A stretch of 64,000 nt of DNA from Arthrobacter sp. StoSoilB20 (lineage in GTDB: Bacteria > Actinomycetota > Actinomycetes > Actinomycetales > Micrococcaceae): NCBI RefSeq assembly GCF_019977295.1, contig NZ_AP024651.1, positions 124,001 through 188,000 of the forward strand, written 5' to 3'. Position numbers and translations under genes: made by a program. The notes under the pieces were generated by a model that saw nothing but the letters and a program-made list of their open reading frames with translations, was not told the origin of the DNA and ran no database searches. Position 1 is the stretch's first letter, and every line of letters begins with the position of its first letter. Shown here one piece after another: positions 8,620 to 17,031 of the stretch.

Positions 8620-10052
8620 GGATCACAGTGGTAGGCGACGTCCTCCTTGACGTCGACATCAACGGGGCAGCCACCCGCCTCAGCCCCGACGCGCCGGTGC
8701 CGGTTGTGGACGTAGCCGACATCCGGCGTCGTGCAGGCGGTGCCGGACTGGTGGCAACGGTGCTGGCCCAGGACGGCCACAGCGTTTCGCTGGTTACCGC
8801 GTTGTCCAACGACGACGGCGCCGGCCACCTCCGGCGCGCACTGTCCGGTGTGTCTGTGCTCGCCGGAGCCCCGCTCGCCCCGACGCCCACCAAGACGCGC
8901 GTGCGGATCGGAACACATCCCATGGTCCGGTTCGACGAAGGATGCTCACCCGCTCCTGTCCCGGCCGGCACCGCGGAGATGCTCGAGGCCATCGCCTCGG
9001 CGGAGGCCATTGTGGTGGCCGACTACGGGCGGGGGATCACCGCCAACGCGGATATCCGTGTGGCACTCACAGCTGCCGGGCGCCGCGTCCCCGTGGTGTG
9101 GGACCCGCATCCAGCCGGCTCCGAGCCGGTGGCGGGGGTCGCCGTCGTCACGCCCAACCTGGCTGAGGCACTGGCCGCAGCAAAAGCCGGAGGTTTGGCT
9201 CCATCCGGCACGGGTGCGGAAGAAGCCGGCCGGTACCTGCTGGAAAAGTGGGGGAGTGCTGCCGTCCTGGTGACCAGGGGCGAAGAAGGGGCACTTCTGC
9301 TCCCTGCCGGTGATGCCGCACAGGGCATTCCCGCACCCAAGACCAACGTCAGTGATCCTTGCGGGGCCGGGGACCGGTTGGCTGGGAGCCTGGCCGTGCA
9401 CCTGGGCCTCGGGCTGGACCTGGCGCAGGCAGCCACCCGGGCTGTGGAGGATGCGTCCGAATTCCTGGCCAACGGGGGAGCGGCGTCGTTGGCCGTGGTG
9501 GAAGCGCCGGGACCCGAAGCGCCCGGGCCTGAAGCACCCGGGCCCCGCCCCGTCGTCGAGCTTAAGGGCCTGGAACTGGTGGACGCCGGCGACCTCCACC
9601 CCGACGGCGTCCAACTCGCCCGGGCCGTGCGGGCGGGAGGCGGCACGGTGGTGGCCACCGGCGGGTGCTTCGACCTCCTCCACGCAGGGCATGCCCGCAC
9701 CCTGGCCGCCGCCCGCAGCATGGGTGACTGCCTGATCGTTTGCCTGAACTCGGATGAATCCGTAAGGCGGCTCAAAGGCGGGTACCGGCCGATCGTCAGC
9801 GCGGAAGACCGTGCGGAGCTGCTGCTGGCGCTCGAATGCGTGGACGCCGTGGTGGTGTTCGGCGAGGACACCCCTGAAGCCTGCCTCACCCAAATACAGC
9901 CCGATATCTGGGTCAAGGGTGGCGACTACACCCCCGAAGAATTGCCGGAAGCCCGCCTGGTGGCGGGTTGGGGAGGGCGCTGTGTCACCGTGCCCTTCCA
10001 CCCGGCACGCTCCACCAGCGGCCTGGCAGAAGCATTGGCCAAGGTCAGCTGA
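8616..10052 (+). CDS. hldE: Bifunctional heptose-7-phosphate kinase / heptose-1-phosphate nucleotidyltransferase, copy 1
   Basis: A 478-residue fusion. The N-terminal PfkB-type kinase domain starts MRITVVGDVLLDVDINGAA and contains the anion-hole and base motif DPCGAGDRLAGS near residue 250. A proline-rich linker with three PGPEA-like repeats joins it to a cytidylyltransferase-fold domain (GGCFDLLHAGHARTLAAA with the HxGH motif, then KGGDYTPEELPEA). The protein should phosphorylate heptose 7-phosphate at C1 and, after GmhB, attach the nucleotide (ADP in known HldE). I chose ATG 8616, overlapping the gmhA stop by 4 bases, since the kinase motif begins directly there. A second copy lies at 12076-13701; the two differ widely and are not a recent duplication. 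Confidence 0.85.
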   Translation: MRITVVGDVLLDVDINGAATRLSPDAPVPVVDVADIRRRAGGAGLVATVLAQDGHSVSLVTALSNDDGAGHLRRALSGVSVLAGAPLAPTPTKTRVRIGTHPMVRFDEGCSPAPVPAGTAEMLEAIASAEAIVVADYGRGITANADIRVALTAAGRRVPVVWDPHPAGSEPVAGVAVVTPNLAEALAAAKAGGLAPSGTGAEEAGRYLLEKWGSAAVLVTRGEEGALLLPAGDAAQGIPAPKTNVSDPCGAGDRLAGSLAVHLGLGLDLAQAATRAVEDASEFLANGGAASLAVVEAPGPEAPGPEAPGPRPVVELKGLELVDAGDLHPDGVQLARAVRAGGGTVVATGGCFDLLHAGHARTLAAARSMGDCLIVCLNSDESVRRLKGGYRPIVSAEDRAELLLALECVDAVVVFGEDTPEACLTQIQPDIWVKGGDYTPEELPEARLVAGWGGRCVTVPFHPARSTSGLAEALAKVS

Positions 10053-10080
10053 CAAGCAACCATCAATCGAGAGGAAACGC

Positions 10081-10776
10081 ATGAACACGCAAACACCAGG
10101 CCGCGTCATCGTTACTGGAGGCGGCTCCGGACTGGGCGCTGCGATCGTGGAAGCCATCCGCGACGCCGGTGGCACACCGTTCGCTTTCGACCGCGATATC
10201 AGCAACGTCGCAGGCGCAAAGTCCTTGGAAGTGGACGTCTCCAACCGTGAAGCAGTGGAAACCGCCGTCAAGGAAGCCGCCGAAACCCTTGGCGGACTGG
10301 ACGGAGTGGTGACTGCTGCGGGCATCGACCGTTGCGGAAAACTCGGCGACGTCCCGGCGGAAGAATGGGAAAAGGTCATCGGAGTGAACCTCATGGGCAC
10401 GGTTTCCGTAGTCCGGGCGGCACTGCCTTACCTCAAGGAATCCCGGGGCCGGGCCATTACCATCGCCTCCACGCTTGGGCTCCGGGCACTGCCGGACGCC
10501 ACGGCGTACTGCGCCTCAAAGTTCGGCGTGATCGGCTTCAGCCGCGCACTTGCCGCCGAAACGGGCGGCGTCATCGGCGTCACCACCATCATCCCGGGCG
10601 GCATGAAGACCCACTTCTTTGACGACCGCGATGAGCAGTACAAGCCGCAGGACGATTCCAAGCTCAACGACCCCGCCAACGTGGCGCAGGCCGTGGTGTT
10701 CGCCCTTTCGCAGCCGTTCGGCAGCGAAGTCCGCGAACTCCTTATCTGCCCCGCAGAAGAAGGCTCGTGGCCGTAA
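10081..10776 (+). CDS. SDR-family oxidoreductase
   Basis: A 231-residue classical short-chain dehydrogenase. The cofactor motif is VIVTGGGSGLGAAI near the N-terminus; the NAAG-equivalent reads VTAAGID; catalytic Ser is in TIASTLG and the YxxxK pair is in YCASK. The ATG at 10081 follows GAGAGGAAACGC. The enzyme could reduce or oxidise a sugar or nucleotide sugar in the heptose pathway, but the motifs do not fix the substrate. Its last 35 bases overlap the 3' end of the convergent GT9 gene. Confidence 0.85.
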   Translation: MNTQTPGRVIVTGGGSGLGAAIVEAIRDAGGTPFAFDRDISNVAGAKSLEVDVSNREAVETAVKEAAETLGGLDGVVTAAGIDRCGKLGDVPAEEWEKVIGVNLMGTVSVVRAALPYLKESRGRAITIASTLGLRALPDATAYCASKFGVIGFSRALAAETGGVIGVTTIIPGGMKTHFFDDRDEQYKPQDDSKLNDPANVAQAVVFALSQPFGSEVRELLICPAEEGSWP

Positions 10777-11917
10777 GGTCCAGCACGTCCTGAACAACAT
10801 CGGCCACGGCGATGCCGCTCACCACGGTGTCGTCGTGGCCGCAGTGCGGCGCCGTCCAGCCAACCTGGGTGATGTCTGCCCCGCAGCGCGGACACCGGGT
10901 CATCCAGGACATGTGGACACGGTGCATGCTCCTGCCGCGTGGACCGGCGTTGAACACGTTCCCCACCCAGAAGATGCCAACCGTCGGCGTTCCCATAGCC
11001 TGGGCGAGGTGCCGGGGTCCGCTGTCGCTGGCGAGCATCACGGTGGCCTCAGCCAGGAGGGCGGCCAGGTCGCCGATGTCCAGCTCCCCGGCCACGGAGC
11101 GCACCGCGTTGTGCTCTGCTGCCGGCAACTGGCGGACCGCCAATTCCGCCACTTCCTGCGCCAGCGCCTTCTCCGAGCGGTCGCCCACGATCAATACCTG
11201 GGCCCCTTCCCGCGCCAATCCGGCCGCAGCTTCAGCAAAGTTCGACGCCGGCCATCGCCTTCGCGGATCGGTGGCACCCGGGTGGACCACCACCAGCGAG
11301 GTCCTTCCGGGGTCCCGCAGGCCCACGATGTTCTGCTGATGCTCGGGGCTGGGGAGCAAGGGAGGGGAGATGATGCTCGGAGCCCCTGCGAGGCCCGCGA
11401 CCTCCAACCAACGGTCAGGCTCGTTCTGGTAGTACACGTAATCGAGGTTCCGCTCCAACGGCTCCGCGTCCTTGGTCCGAGTGCCCACGGTATGCCTGGC
11501 ACCGAGGCGGAGCAGGAACGGGTTGGAAAAACGTCCGCCTCCGTGCATTTGGAACGCAACGTCGAACTCCCTGGCCCGCATGTCCTCGAAGAAGGCTTCC
11601 TGCGCGGCAACGTCCTCGGCATCGTCCTCGAAGCGCTCGCCGTTGCGCGGGCCGTCGTGTACACCCCGGGCCACGGGAAGCATGTCGACGTCGTCTACCG
11701 GACCTTCCGTGGCAGCGGCAACCGCCGCATGGATGGGGGTTCCAAGCAGCGTGATGGTGGCTTCGGGGTACGCGCTCTTCAGCGCATAAAGGGCGGGGTA
11801 CGTGTAGATCAGGTCGCCCAGTCCGCCGCCCCTGAGGACGGCAATCCGCTTGACGCCGCTGAACTTGTCCAGCACGGGGCCCACGCCGGGGCTCGGATTC
11901 GTCAGCGGTTTCTCCAT
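10742..11917 (-). CDS. Glycosyltransferase family 9, copy 3, with cysteine-rich tail
   Basis: A 391-residue GT9 enzyme. The N-terminal signature is IAVLRGGGLGDLIYTYPALY; the nucleotide-sugar site includes VVVHPGATDPRRRWP and MLASDSGPRHLAQAMGTPTV. It ends with an extra element carrying RCPRCGADITQ and, 10 residues later, HCGHDD, which looks like a small zinc-binding knuckle placed where other GT9 proteins have a plain loop. SD AAAGGA lies 8 bases before ATG 11917. It is read opposite to its neighbours and divergently from the second hldE. With copies at 2817 and 4417 it makes three GT9 enzymes, suggesting that several heptose or related residues are added. Confidence 0.85.
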   Translation of the reverse strand: MEKPLTNPSPGVGPVLDKFSGVKRIAVLRGGGLGDLIYTYPALYALKSAYPEATITLLGTPIHAAVAAATEGPVDDVDMLPVARGVHDGPRNGERFEDDAEDVAAQEAFFEDMRAREFDVAFQMHGGGRFSNPFLLRLGARHTVGTRTKDAEPLERNLDYVYYQNEPDRWLEVAGLAGAPSIISPPLLPSPEHQQNIVGLRDPGRTSLVVVHPGATDPRRRWPASNFAEAAAGLAREGAQVLIVGDRSEKALAQEVAELAVRQLPAAEHNAVRSVAGELDIGDLAALLAEATVMLASDSGPRHLAQAMGTPTVGIFWVGNVFNAGPRGRSMHRVHMSWMTRCPRCGADITQVGWTAPHCGHDDTVVSGIAVADVVQDVLDLTATSLLLRGR

Positions 11918-12025
11918 GGATCATTCCTTTCGCTGCCAATGCTGCGGGCCGGTACTTTCCGTAGTTCCGGGGCCGCAGTGGTTCCGTGGGAAACTCCCGG
12001 AGCCGGCGTGTGAAGCCCGTGCCGC

Positions 12026-12075
12026 GGGGTACCTGAGGGGAACAGGAAACTGTAAGCCCAACCGGAAGGTACCCC
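12026..12075 (+). promoter_or_regulatory. Inverted repeat overlapping the hldE2 ribosome site
   Basis: Arms GGGGTACCT (12026-12034) and AGGTACCCC (12067-12075) are perfectly complementary across 32 bases. The 3' arm ends exactly at the ATG of the second hldE and takes in the end of its Shine-Dalgarno GGAAGG (12064-12069). In RNA the stem would hold the ribosome site and the base before the start codon; as DNA it could be an operator between divergent genes. Confidence 0.5.
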
Positions 12076-13701
12076 ATGGCACGCCTATCCAATCAAGAGG
12101 GCCCGGCCAATCAGGAAGGCCGGGCAAACCAAGAGGGCCCGGCCCACGATGACAGCCTGTCCCGCCAGGAAGGTCTGGCCGACTGGTTGCCTGGCCGCCT
12201 GGCCGAGGCGCATCCCCTGATCACCGTCATCGGCGATTCCATCCTTGACGGCTGGTGGGATGGAACCATCGAGCGGTTCTGCCGCGAGGCCCCGGCCCCC
12301 GTGGTTCAGGTCCAGCGCCGCGATTTTGCCCCGGGAGGTGCCGCCAATACGGCGATGAACCTCGCAGCGATGGGGGCGGACGTTCGTTTCGTATCCCTCG
12401 TGGGCGAAGACCAGGGCGGCCAAACCCTCCTCGAACAGCTCACAGCCGCCGGCGTGGACGTATCGCACGTGGTCTCCCATGCGGGCATGACCACCACCAC
12501 CAAGTTCCGGGTGAGCAGCGGCGGCCAGGTGATGCTGCGCCTGGACGACGCCGCGGACGAGGTCCCCCCAGACGGGCTCCGGCAGGTTGCCGCCGCCATC
12601 CCCCAGGCAGTCGACGGTTCGTCAGCCGTGGTCCTCTGCGACTATGGCTCGGGCACCCTGGAAGGCGCTGTGCGGGAGGCAATTTTTGAACACCTCGGTC
12701 CACAGGGTGACGCATCCGAGGGGAACGGTCCTGCCATTGCCCGCCAAGACACGCTGGTAGTGGTGGACGCCCACTATCCGGGACGTTGGGCCCAACTCAA
12801 TCCGGACCTCGCAACCCCGAACGCGCAGGAAGCGGCACGGTTGCTCGGGACCGAATTTCCCGGTGGCGCTGCCAGGTGCCCCTTCGTGGAAGCGCACGCG
12901 GAGCAGCTTCTTAGCACTTCAGGTGCGGCAGCCGTCGTCGTGACTTTGGACCGGGAAGGGACCCTGACCATCCGCCCCCAAGGTGAGGCCCAGAAACCGG
13001 CAACCCACCGGACGTGGGCCCGGCCGCAGGCAGAGAAGCAGGCGTCCGGGGCCGGGGACACGTTCGTGGCTGCCCTGACCATTGCCCGTGCTGCCGGATT
13101 GCCGCTCACTACCAGCGTGGATCTGGCCCAGGCCGCGGCCGATGTTGTGGTGCACCGGCCGGGTACCTCGGTGTGCACCACTGACGAACTGGCCAAACAC
13201 CTCCGTGGTTTTGCCGATACTGCGCTGACGGATGCAGAGTTGGCCCTTCAGGTGGAGGAGCATCGCCGGGAGGGCCGGCGGATTGTGCTGACCAACGGGT
13301 GCTTCGATGTCCTTCACCGCGGCCACACCCGCTACCTCAACCAAGCCAAGCAATTGGGTGATGTCCTGGTGGTGGCGCTGAACAGCGATTCCTCGGTTCG
13401 AAAGCTCAAGGGCCCGGACCGGCCGGTCAATCACGAGGCCGACCGTGCGGCAGTCATCGCTGCACTGAGCTGCGTGGACCACGTCACCGTGTTCGACACC
13501 CCCACTCCCATACCGCTCATAGATCTCCTGCGGCCCGACGTCTATGCCAAGGGCGGGGATTACACACCGGAGATGCTGCAGGAAACCCAAGCGGTGGAGC
13601 GCAACGGCGGCATAGTGACGATCCTGGATTATGTACCGGAGCATTCCACCACGGCGGTCTTGGAACGCATCCGTTCCACGGGCGAAACTCCGCAGGGCTG
13701 A
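12076..13701 (+). CDS. hldE: Bifunctional heptose-7-phosphate kinase / heptose-1-phosphate nucleotidyltransferase, copy 2
   Basis: A 541-residue HldE-type fusion. After a repetitive leader of about 30 residues (three NQEG-type units) comes a PfkB kinase domain: TVIGDSILDGWWDG, then APGGAANTAMNLAAMGADV, and GAGDTFVAALTIARAAG. The C-terminal nucleotidyltransferase domain has LTNGCFDVLHRGHTRYLNQA, then LKGPDRPVNH and YAKGGDYTPE. It preserves the family motifs better than copy 1 (full GGAANTA and HxGH), so it is the better candidate for classical HldE activity; copy 1 may have drifted in specificity (inference). The start has GGAAGG six bases upstream. The epimerase gene follows 10 bases downstream. 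Confidence 0.85.
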   Translation: MARLSNQEGPANQEGRANQEGPAHDDSLSRQEGLADWLPGRLAEAHPLITVIGDSILDGWWDGTIERFCREAPAPVVQVQRRDFAPGGAANTAMNLAAMGADVRFVSLVGEDQGGQTLLEQLTAAGVDVSHVVSHAGMTTTTKFRVSSGGQVMLRLDDAADEVPPDGLRQVAAAIPQAVDGSSAVVLCDYGSGTLEGAVREAIFEHLGPQGDASEGNGPAIARQDTLVVVDAHYPGRWAQLNPDLATPNAQEAARLLGTEFPGGAARCPFVEAHAEQLLSTSGAAAVVVTLDREGTLTIRPQGEAQKPATHRTWARPQAEKQASGAGDTFVAALTIARAAGLPLTTSVDLAQAAADVVVHRPGTSVCTTDELAKHLRGFADTALTDAELALQVEEHRREGRRIVLTNGCFDVLHRGHTRYLNQAKQLGDVLVVALNSDSSVRKLKGPDRPVNHEADRAAVIAALSCVDHVTVFDTPTPIPLIDLLRPDVYAKGGDYTPEMLQETQAVERNGGIVTILDYVPEHSTTAVLERIRSTGETPQG

Positions 13702-13711
13702 GGCATCAACC

Positions 13712-14746
13712 ATGCGTATTGTGATCACCGGCGCAACAGGACATGGCGGCACGGAACTGCTGAAGCGGCTGCAAAGGGCGCGTTCCGAAGAGGGCGCTGA
13801 CCTCGAGTTGGTGGGCATCGCCCGCCGGCAACCGGATCCGGACGCGGAGCCCTATCACGGTGTGGAGTGGCACACTGTGGACATCAGCTCCCCAGCGGAC
13901 CAGCCGGCTTTGGAGGCAGCTTTGGCGGGAGCCGATGCCGTGGTCCACCTCGCCTGGCTGATTCAGCCCAACCACAACCGGGAAGCGCTTCGCCGGACCA
14001 ATGTGGCAGGTACATCCCACGTGCTGGCCGCTGCGCGCGCATCCGGGGTGGGCCACATTGTGTGTGCCTCGTCCGTGGGAGCGTATTCGCCCGCTCCCAA
14101 AGACCAGCGGACCACTGAAGAGTGGCCGACGGACGGCGTCCGCAGCTCGCACTACAGCGTGGACAAGGCGGCACAGGAAAGGCTCCTGGACCGTTTTGCC
14201 CAAGAAAACCCGGACATTGTGGTCTCGCGGCTTCGCCCGGCGCTGATGTTCAGCGCCGGGGGCGGGAGCGAGGTTGGCCGCTACTTCCTGGGACGCGTCC
14301 TGCCCCGGCTGGTGCCGCGTAAGCCCTGGCTGCCGTTCCTCGCCATCCCCAAGGAGATGGTGTTCCAAGCCGCCCACACCGCAGACGTCGCCGATGCCTA
14401 CTGGCGGGTGGTGGAACGCAAGGCCGAAGGTGCCTTCAACATCGCCGCCGAACCGGTCATCGACCCCAACGCCTTGGCGTGGATTCTCAACGCCCGGCGG
14501 CTGATGCCGTTCCCCCTCAAGGTGCTCCGCGCCGTCGTCGACGTCAGTTGGAGGCTGCGGCTGCAGGTGACCGACGCCGGATGGGTGGATATGGCGGCCA
14601 ACGCACCCATCATGGATACGGCACGGGCTCACGCGGTTTTGGGGTGGTCGCCCAAGCGTTCTTCGTTGGAGTCCCTGGCGGAGATGCTGGAGGGAATCGG
14701 TGCGGGGAAGGGGCGGGAAGCTTCTCCTCCCTTGAAACCGCGATAG
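13712..14746 (+). CDS. NAD-dependent epimerase/dehydratase family protein
   Basis: A 344-residue extended SDR. MRIVITGATGHGGTELLKRL carries the NAD glycine motif, and YSVDK is the catalytic YxxxK with Ser in CASSVGAYSP. I chose ATG 13712, where the Rossmann motif starts, ten bases after the second hldE stop. In known pathways HldD epimerises ADP-D,D-heptose to the L,D form; this protein occupies a matching place but lacks sequence features I would call HldD-specific. Other nucleotide-sugar epimerase or reductase roles are equally possible. It is probably co-transcribed with hldE2 and ends five bases before the convergent FUSC gene. Confidence 0.75.
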   Translation: MRIVITGATGHGGTELLKRLQRARSEEGADLELVGIARRQPDPDAEPYHGVEWHTVDISSPADQPALEAALAGADAVVHLAWLIQPNHNREALRRTNVAGTSHVLAAARASGVGHIVCASSVGAYSPAPKDQRTTEEWPTDGVRSSHYSVDKAAQERLLDRFAQENPDIVVSRLRPALMFSAGGGSEVGRYFLGRVLPRLVPRKPWLPFLAIPKEMVFQAAHTADVADAYWRVVERKAEGAFNIAAEPVIDPNALAWILNARRLMPFPLKVLRAVVDVSWRLRLQVTDAGWVDMAANAPIMDTARAHAVLGWSPKRSSLESLAEMLEGIGAGKGREASPPLKPR

Positions 14747-14750
14747 CTTC

Positions 14751-15899
14751 CTATTCGGAGGACAGCACCACGGTCAGGATGCGGCGCAGGCTCATGGCCA
14801 CCGACGCCGGAGCGTTCACCGGGGCCTGGTCGGCGGCCGCCCCGGCTACGGCATCGCCGAGGGCAGTGATGTTGTCCTTGGCCCGCGCCAGCCGGTTGGC
14901 CAGCTCGCCGTTCTCGGCGTCCCGCCAGTGATCCACAACGGACGCCACCGATTCCAGGGCTTCTGCGAGCGGAGTCACCACCGCATCCGGGATGACTGTT
15001 CCGGCGCCTTCTTCCCAAATGGCGCTGGCAAGGACATCGGTGATGTCCTGGACGTGGAAGGTGAGCCGTTCAAGGGTTCTCAGGCCGGCAAGGTCGCTGG
15101 GCAGGCGGGTCGCACGACGGCGGGACCTGGGGTTCGCTTTAGCGCTCAGTTCCGCTTGATGCACCGCAGTCCGGACGCCCGCTGCCGTGAGCGAGAGTTC
15201 GTCGCTGCGGCTGGCCCAGGCCTCGTGGTTGGGCGGCCATGACTCTTCCATGGCCCGTGCCATATCCCTGAGTTGGCGGGACAAGGCGCTTTGGTGTCCG
15301 GCGATGGCGGGATCGATGTCGTCCAGGTGCAGGGGTGGAAATATCAGCCAGTTCACCGCAAATCCCACCGTGACGCCCAGCGCCATCTGGAGGACGTAGG
15401 CGAAGGAAAAGCCTTCGGCGTTGGAGTCGCCCAGCACCAGCACGAACAGTGCTGCCATGGGGATCCATTCAGAAGCAGTACCCAGGCGGGGGAGGCCGCC
15501 GATGAGCACGCCGAGTCCTACCACCACGGCAACGGCCAGGGCGGTGGGGGCAGCAACCGTGGTGATGGCGAAGGCCATGCCGATGCCCAACACCAACCCC
15601 GCCAGGCTCTGGAGCCCATGCTTGGCCGAGTCGGCCACGGTGGGGTGCATGCTCACCAGGGCGCCAAGCGGCGCATAGTACGGATAGGCGGCGGCAGGAC
15701 CGGGCATAAAGGGTGCGAGGTACCACGCGAGGCCTGCAGCAATGGCCGTTTTGGCGGCAAACAGGAGTCGGTGGCGGGTGACGGTTTTTCGAAGCGCGGG
15801 AATCAGCCGTCGCCTCGTGGGCAATTGGCTCATCAACCCCACATTCGCAGGTCTGGTCCCGGCTGTCGAGCGGAAAGTGCCGAACGTGAGCAGGGACAT
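14751..15899 (-). CDS. FUSC-family membrane protein (aromatic-acid exporter-like)
   Basis: A 382-residue integral membrane protein. Six hydrophobic segments fill roughly residues 45-190 (for example LLFAAKTAIAAGLAWYLAPF and YVLQMALGVTVGFAVNWLIF), followed by a soluble helical C-terminal half. This is one half-unit of the FUSC/AaeB layout. Such proteins are thought to export aromatic or other small compounds. I took ATG 15899, next to a TTG at 15902. A later ATG at 15833 (MSQLPTRRR) has a better purine-rich site and may be the true start. It is divergent to the stress operon at 16018. Confidence 0.7.
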   Translation of the reverse strand: MSLLTFGTFRSTAGTRPANVGLMSQLPTRRRLIPALRKTVTRHRLLFAAKTAIAAGLAWYLAPFMPGPAAAYPYYAPLGALVSMHPTVADSAKHGLQSLAGLVLGIGMAFAITTVAAPTALAVAVVVGLGVLIGGLPRLGTASEWIPMAALFVLVLGDSNAEGFSFAYVLQMALGVTVGFAVNWLIFPPLHLDDIDPAIAGHQSALSRQLRDMARAMEESWPPNHEAWASRSDELSLTAAGVRTAVHQAELSAKANPRSRRRATRLPSDLAGLRTLERLTFHVQDITDVLASAIWEEGAGTVIPDAVVTPLAEALESVASVVDHWRDAENGELANRLARAKDNITALGDAVAGAAADQAPVNAPASVAMSLRRILTVVLSSE

Positions 15900-15916
15900 C
15901 AATTAGTTCGATTGGG

Positions 15917-15973
15917 TGATTAGATCCCCGGCAAGCGGGTACACACCCATTGATAGTAACGATACTTACTATC
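15917..15973 (+). promoter_or_regulatory. Candidate SigB-type promoter and perfect palindromic operator
   Basis: GTGATT (15917-15922) and GGGTAC (15937-15942), 14 bases apart, resemble a SigB/SigF promoter. Just downstream, GATAGTAA (15952-15959) and TTACTATC (15966-15973) form a perfect 8-base inverted repeat around CGATAC. The site lies between the divergent FUSC gene and the 16018 operon, and a SigB-type factor is encoded at 2018. The inverted repeat is certain; the promoter is tentative. Confidence 0.4.
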
Positions 15974-16017
15974 CCGGCTGCTGTCCGCAGCCTGCCAACT
16001 GTGGAAAGAGAGCGACA

Positions 16018-17031
16018 ATGACTGAGAGCCAATCGCCGCAGGACGGAAGCTTCGCGGCGCCAACCACCGGTGCCCATGCAGGCACCGAACCATTTTCCGG
16101 AAGCTACCTCGACTCGCCGGACGTTGAAACAGAAACTGCGGGAACCACGGGAATCAGCGGAACCCCGGCGGGGTCGGGCTACTCCGGCACTTCGGGTACT
16201 TCAGGCACCACTGGCACAACCGGTACTTCAGGCAATTCCGGAAAGGTGGACACCGCCAAGGAGGAAGCCGCGGGAGTTGCCGGTGCCGTGCAGGATGCCG
16301 CCGGTGGAGTAATGGATACCGCCAAATCCGAGGCCGGCCATGTAGCCCACGAAGTCAAGGTAAATGCACGCCAACTGCTCACGCAGACCAAGGGTGAACT
16401 GACTGACCAGGCCCAGGTCCAGCAGCAGCGTGTTGCCGAGGGCCTGCGCTCCATCTCCGATGAACTGTCCACCATGGCCAATTCAAGCCAGAACGGCGGC
16501 GTTGCCACGGACCTGGTCCAGCAGGCAGCCCAGCGTTCTTCCTCGATCGCCCAGTGGTTGGAAGGCCGGGATCCCGGTTCCCTGCTGGATGAAGTCAAGG
16601 GGTTCGCGCGCCGCAAGCCAGGAGCTTTCCTGCTTCTTGCCGCCGGTGCCGGTGTCCTTGCAGGCCGCCTCGGCCGGGGCATGGCAGACAACTCACCGGA
16701 GGGCAACACTTCCAGTGGGACCACCACTGAAACTCCACGCGCCGTCTACTACCCAACCCAGGGTGGAGCTGTAACTCCTCCGGCCGTGGACCTTCCCGGT
16801 CCTACCACCACCACTGCCGGCTACGGCTCGGCAACCACCACGGGGGTAGCAACCGGCGGCGCAGCCACTGGCTACGACGCAGGAACCACTGGTGGCTATG
16901 ACGGATCGACGCTTCCCTACCCGGAAACCGACGCCGGCGGGGTCAAGGCACAGGGTGACCCCCTGGCCGGACCGATCGACCCGGAGAGCCCCCTTGATCC
17001 GGATGACCCACAGTACGGAGGTCCCCGATGA
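16018..17031 (+). CDS. Low-complexity stress/envelope protein
   Basis: A 337-residue protein, first of a three-gene overlapping operon. Residues about 45-80 are a Gly/Thr/Ser repeat (SGTSGTSGTTGTTGTSGNSG). Residues about 80-200 are Ala/Lys/Glu-rich helical sequence like LEA or CsbD-type stress proteins. One hydrophobic helix follows (FLLLAAGAGVLAGRLGRG, about 205-225), then a Pro/Thr/Gly-rich tail. Arthrobacter homologues are often labelled nutrient deprivation-induced proteins, from memory. ATG 16018 has GGAAAGAG upstream; the frame is open farther back but lacks a better site. It probably binds or shapes the membrane under stress. Exact function unknown. Confidence 0.7.
   Translation: MTESQSPQDGSFAAPTTGAHAGTEPFSGSYLDSPDVETETAGTTGISGTPAGSGYSGTSGTSGTTGTTGTSGNSGKVDTAKEEAAGVAGAVQDAAGGVMDTAKSEAGHVAHEVKVNARQLLTQTKGELTDQAQVQQQRVAEGLRSISDELSTMANSSQNGGVATDLVQQAAQRSSSIAQWLEGRDPGSLLDEVKGFARRKPGAFLLLAAGAGVLAGRLGRGMADNSPEGNTSSGTTTETPRAVYYPTQGGAVTPPAVDLPGPTTTTAGYGSATTTGVATGGAATGYDAGTTGGYDGSTLPYPETDAGGVKAQGDPLAGPIDPESPLDPDDPQYGGPR

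Noticed and set aside
8946..10400. 484-codon minus-strand open frame opposite hldE and the SDR gene
   Set aside because: Antisense of two genes with clear motifs; no own start signal.
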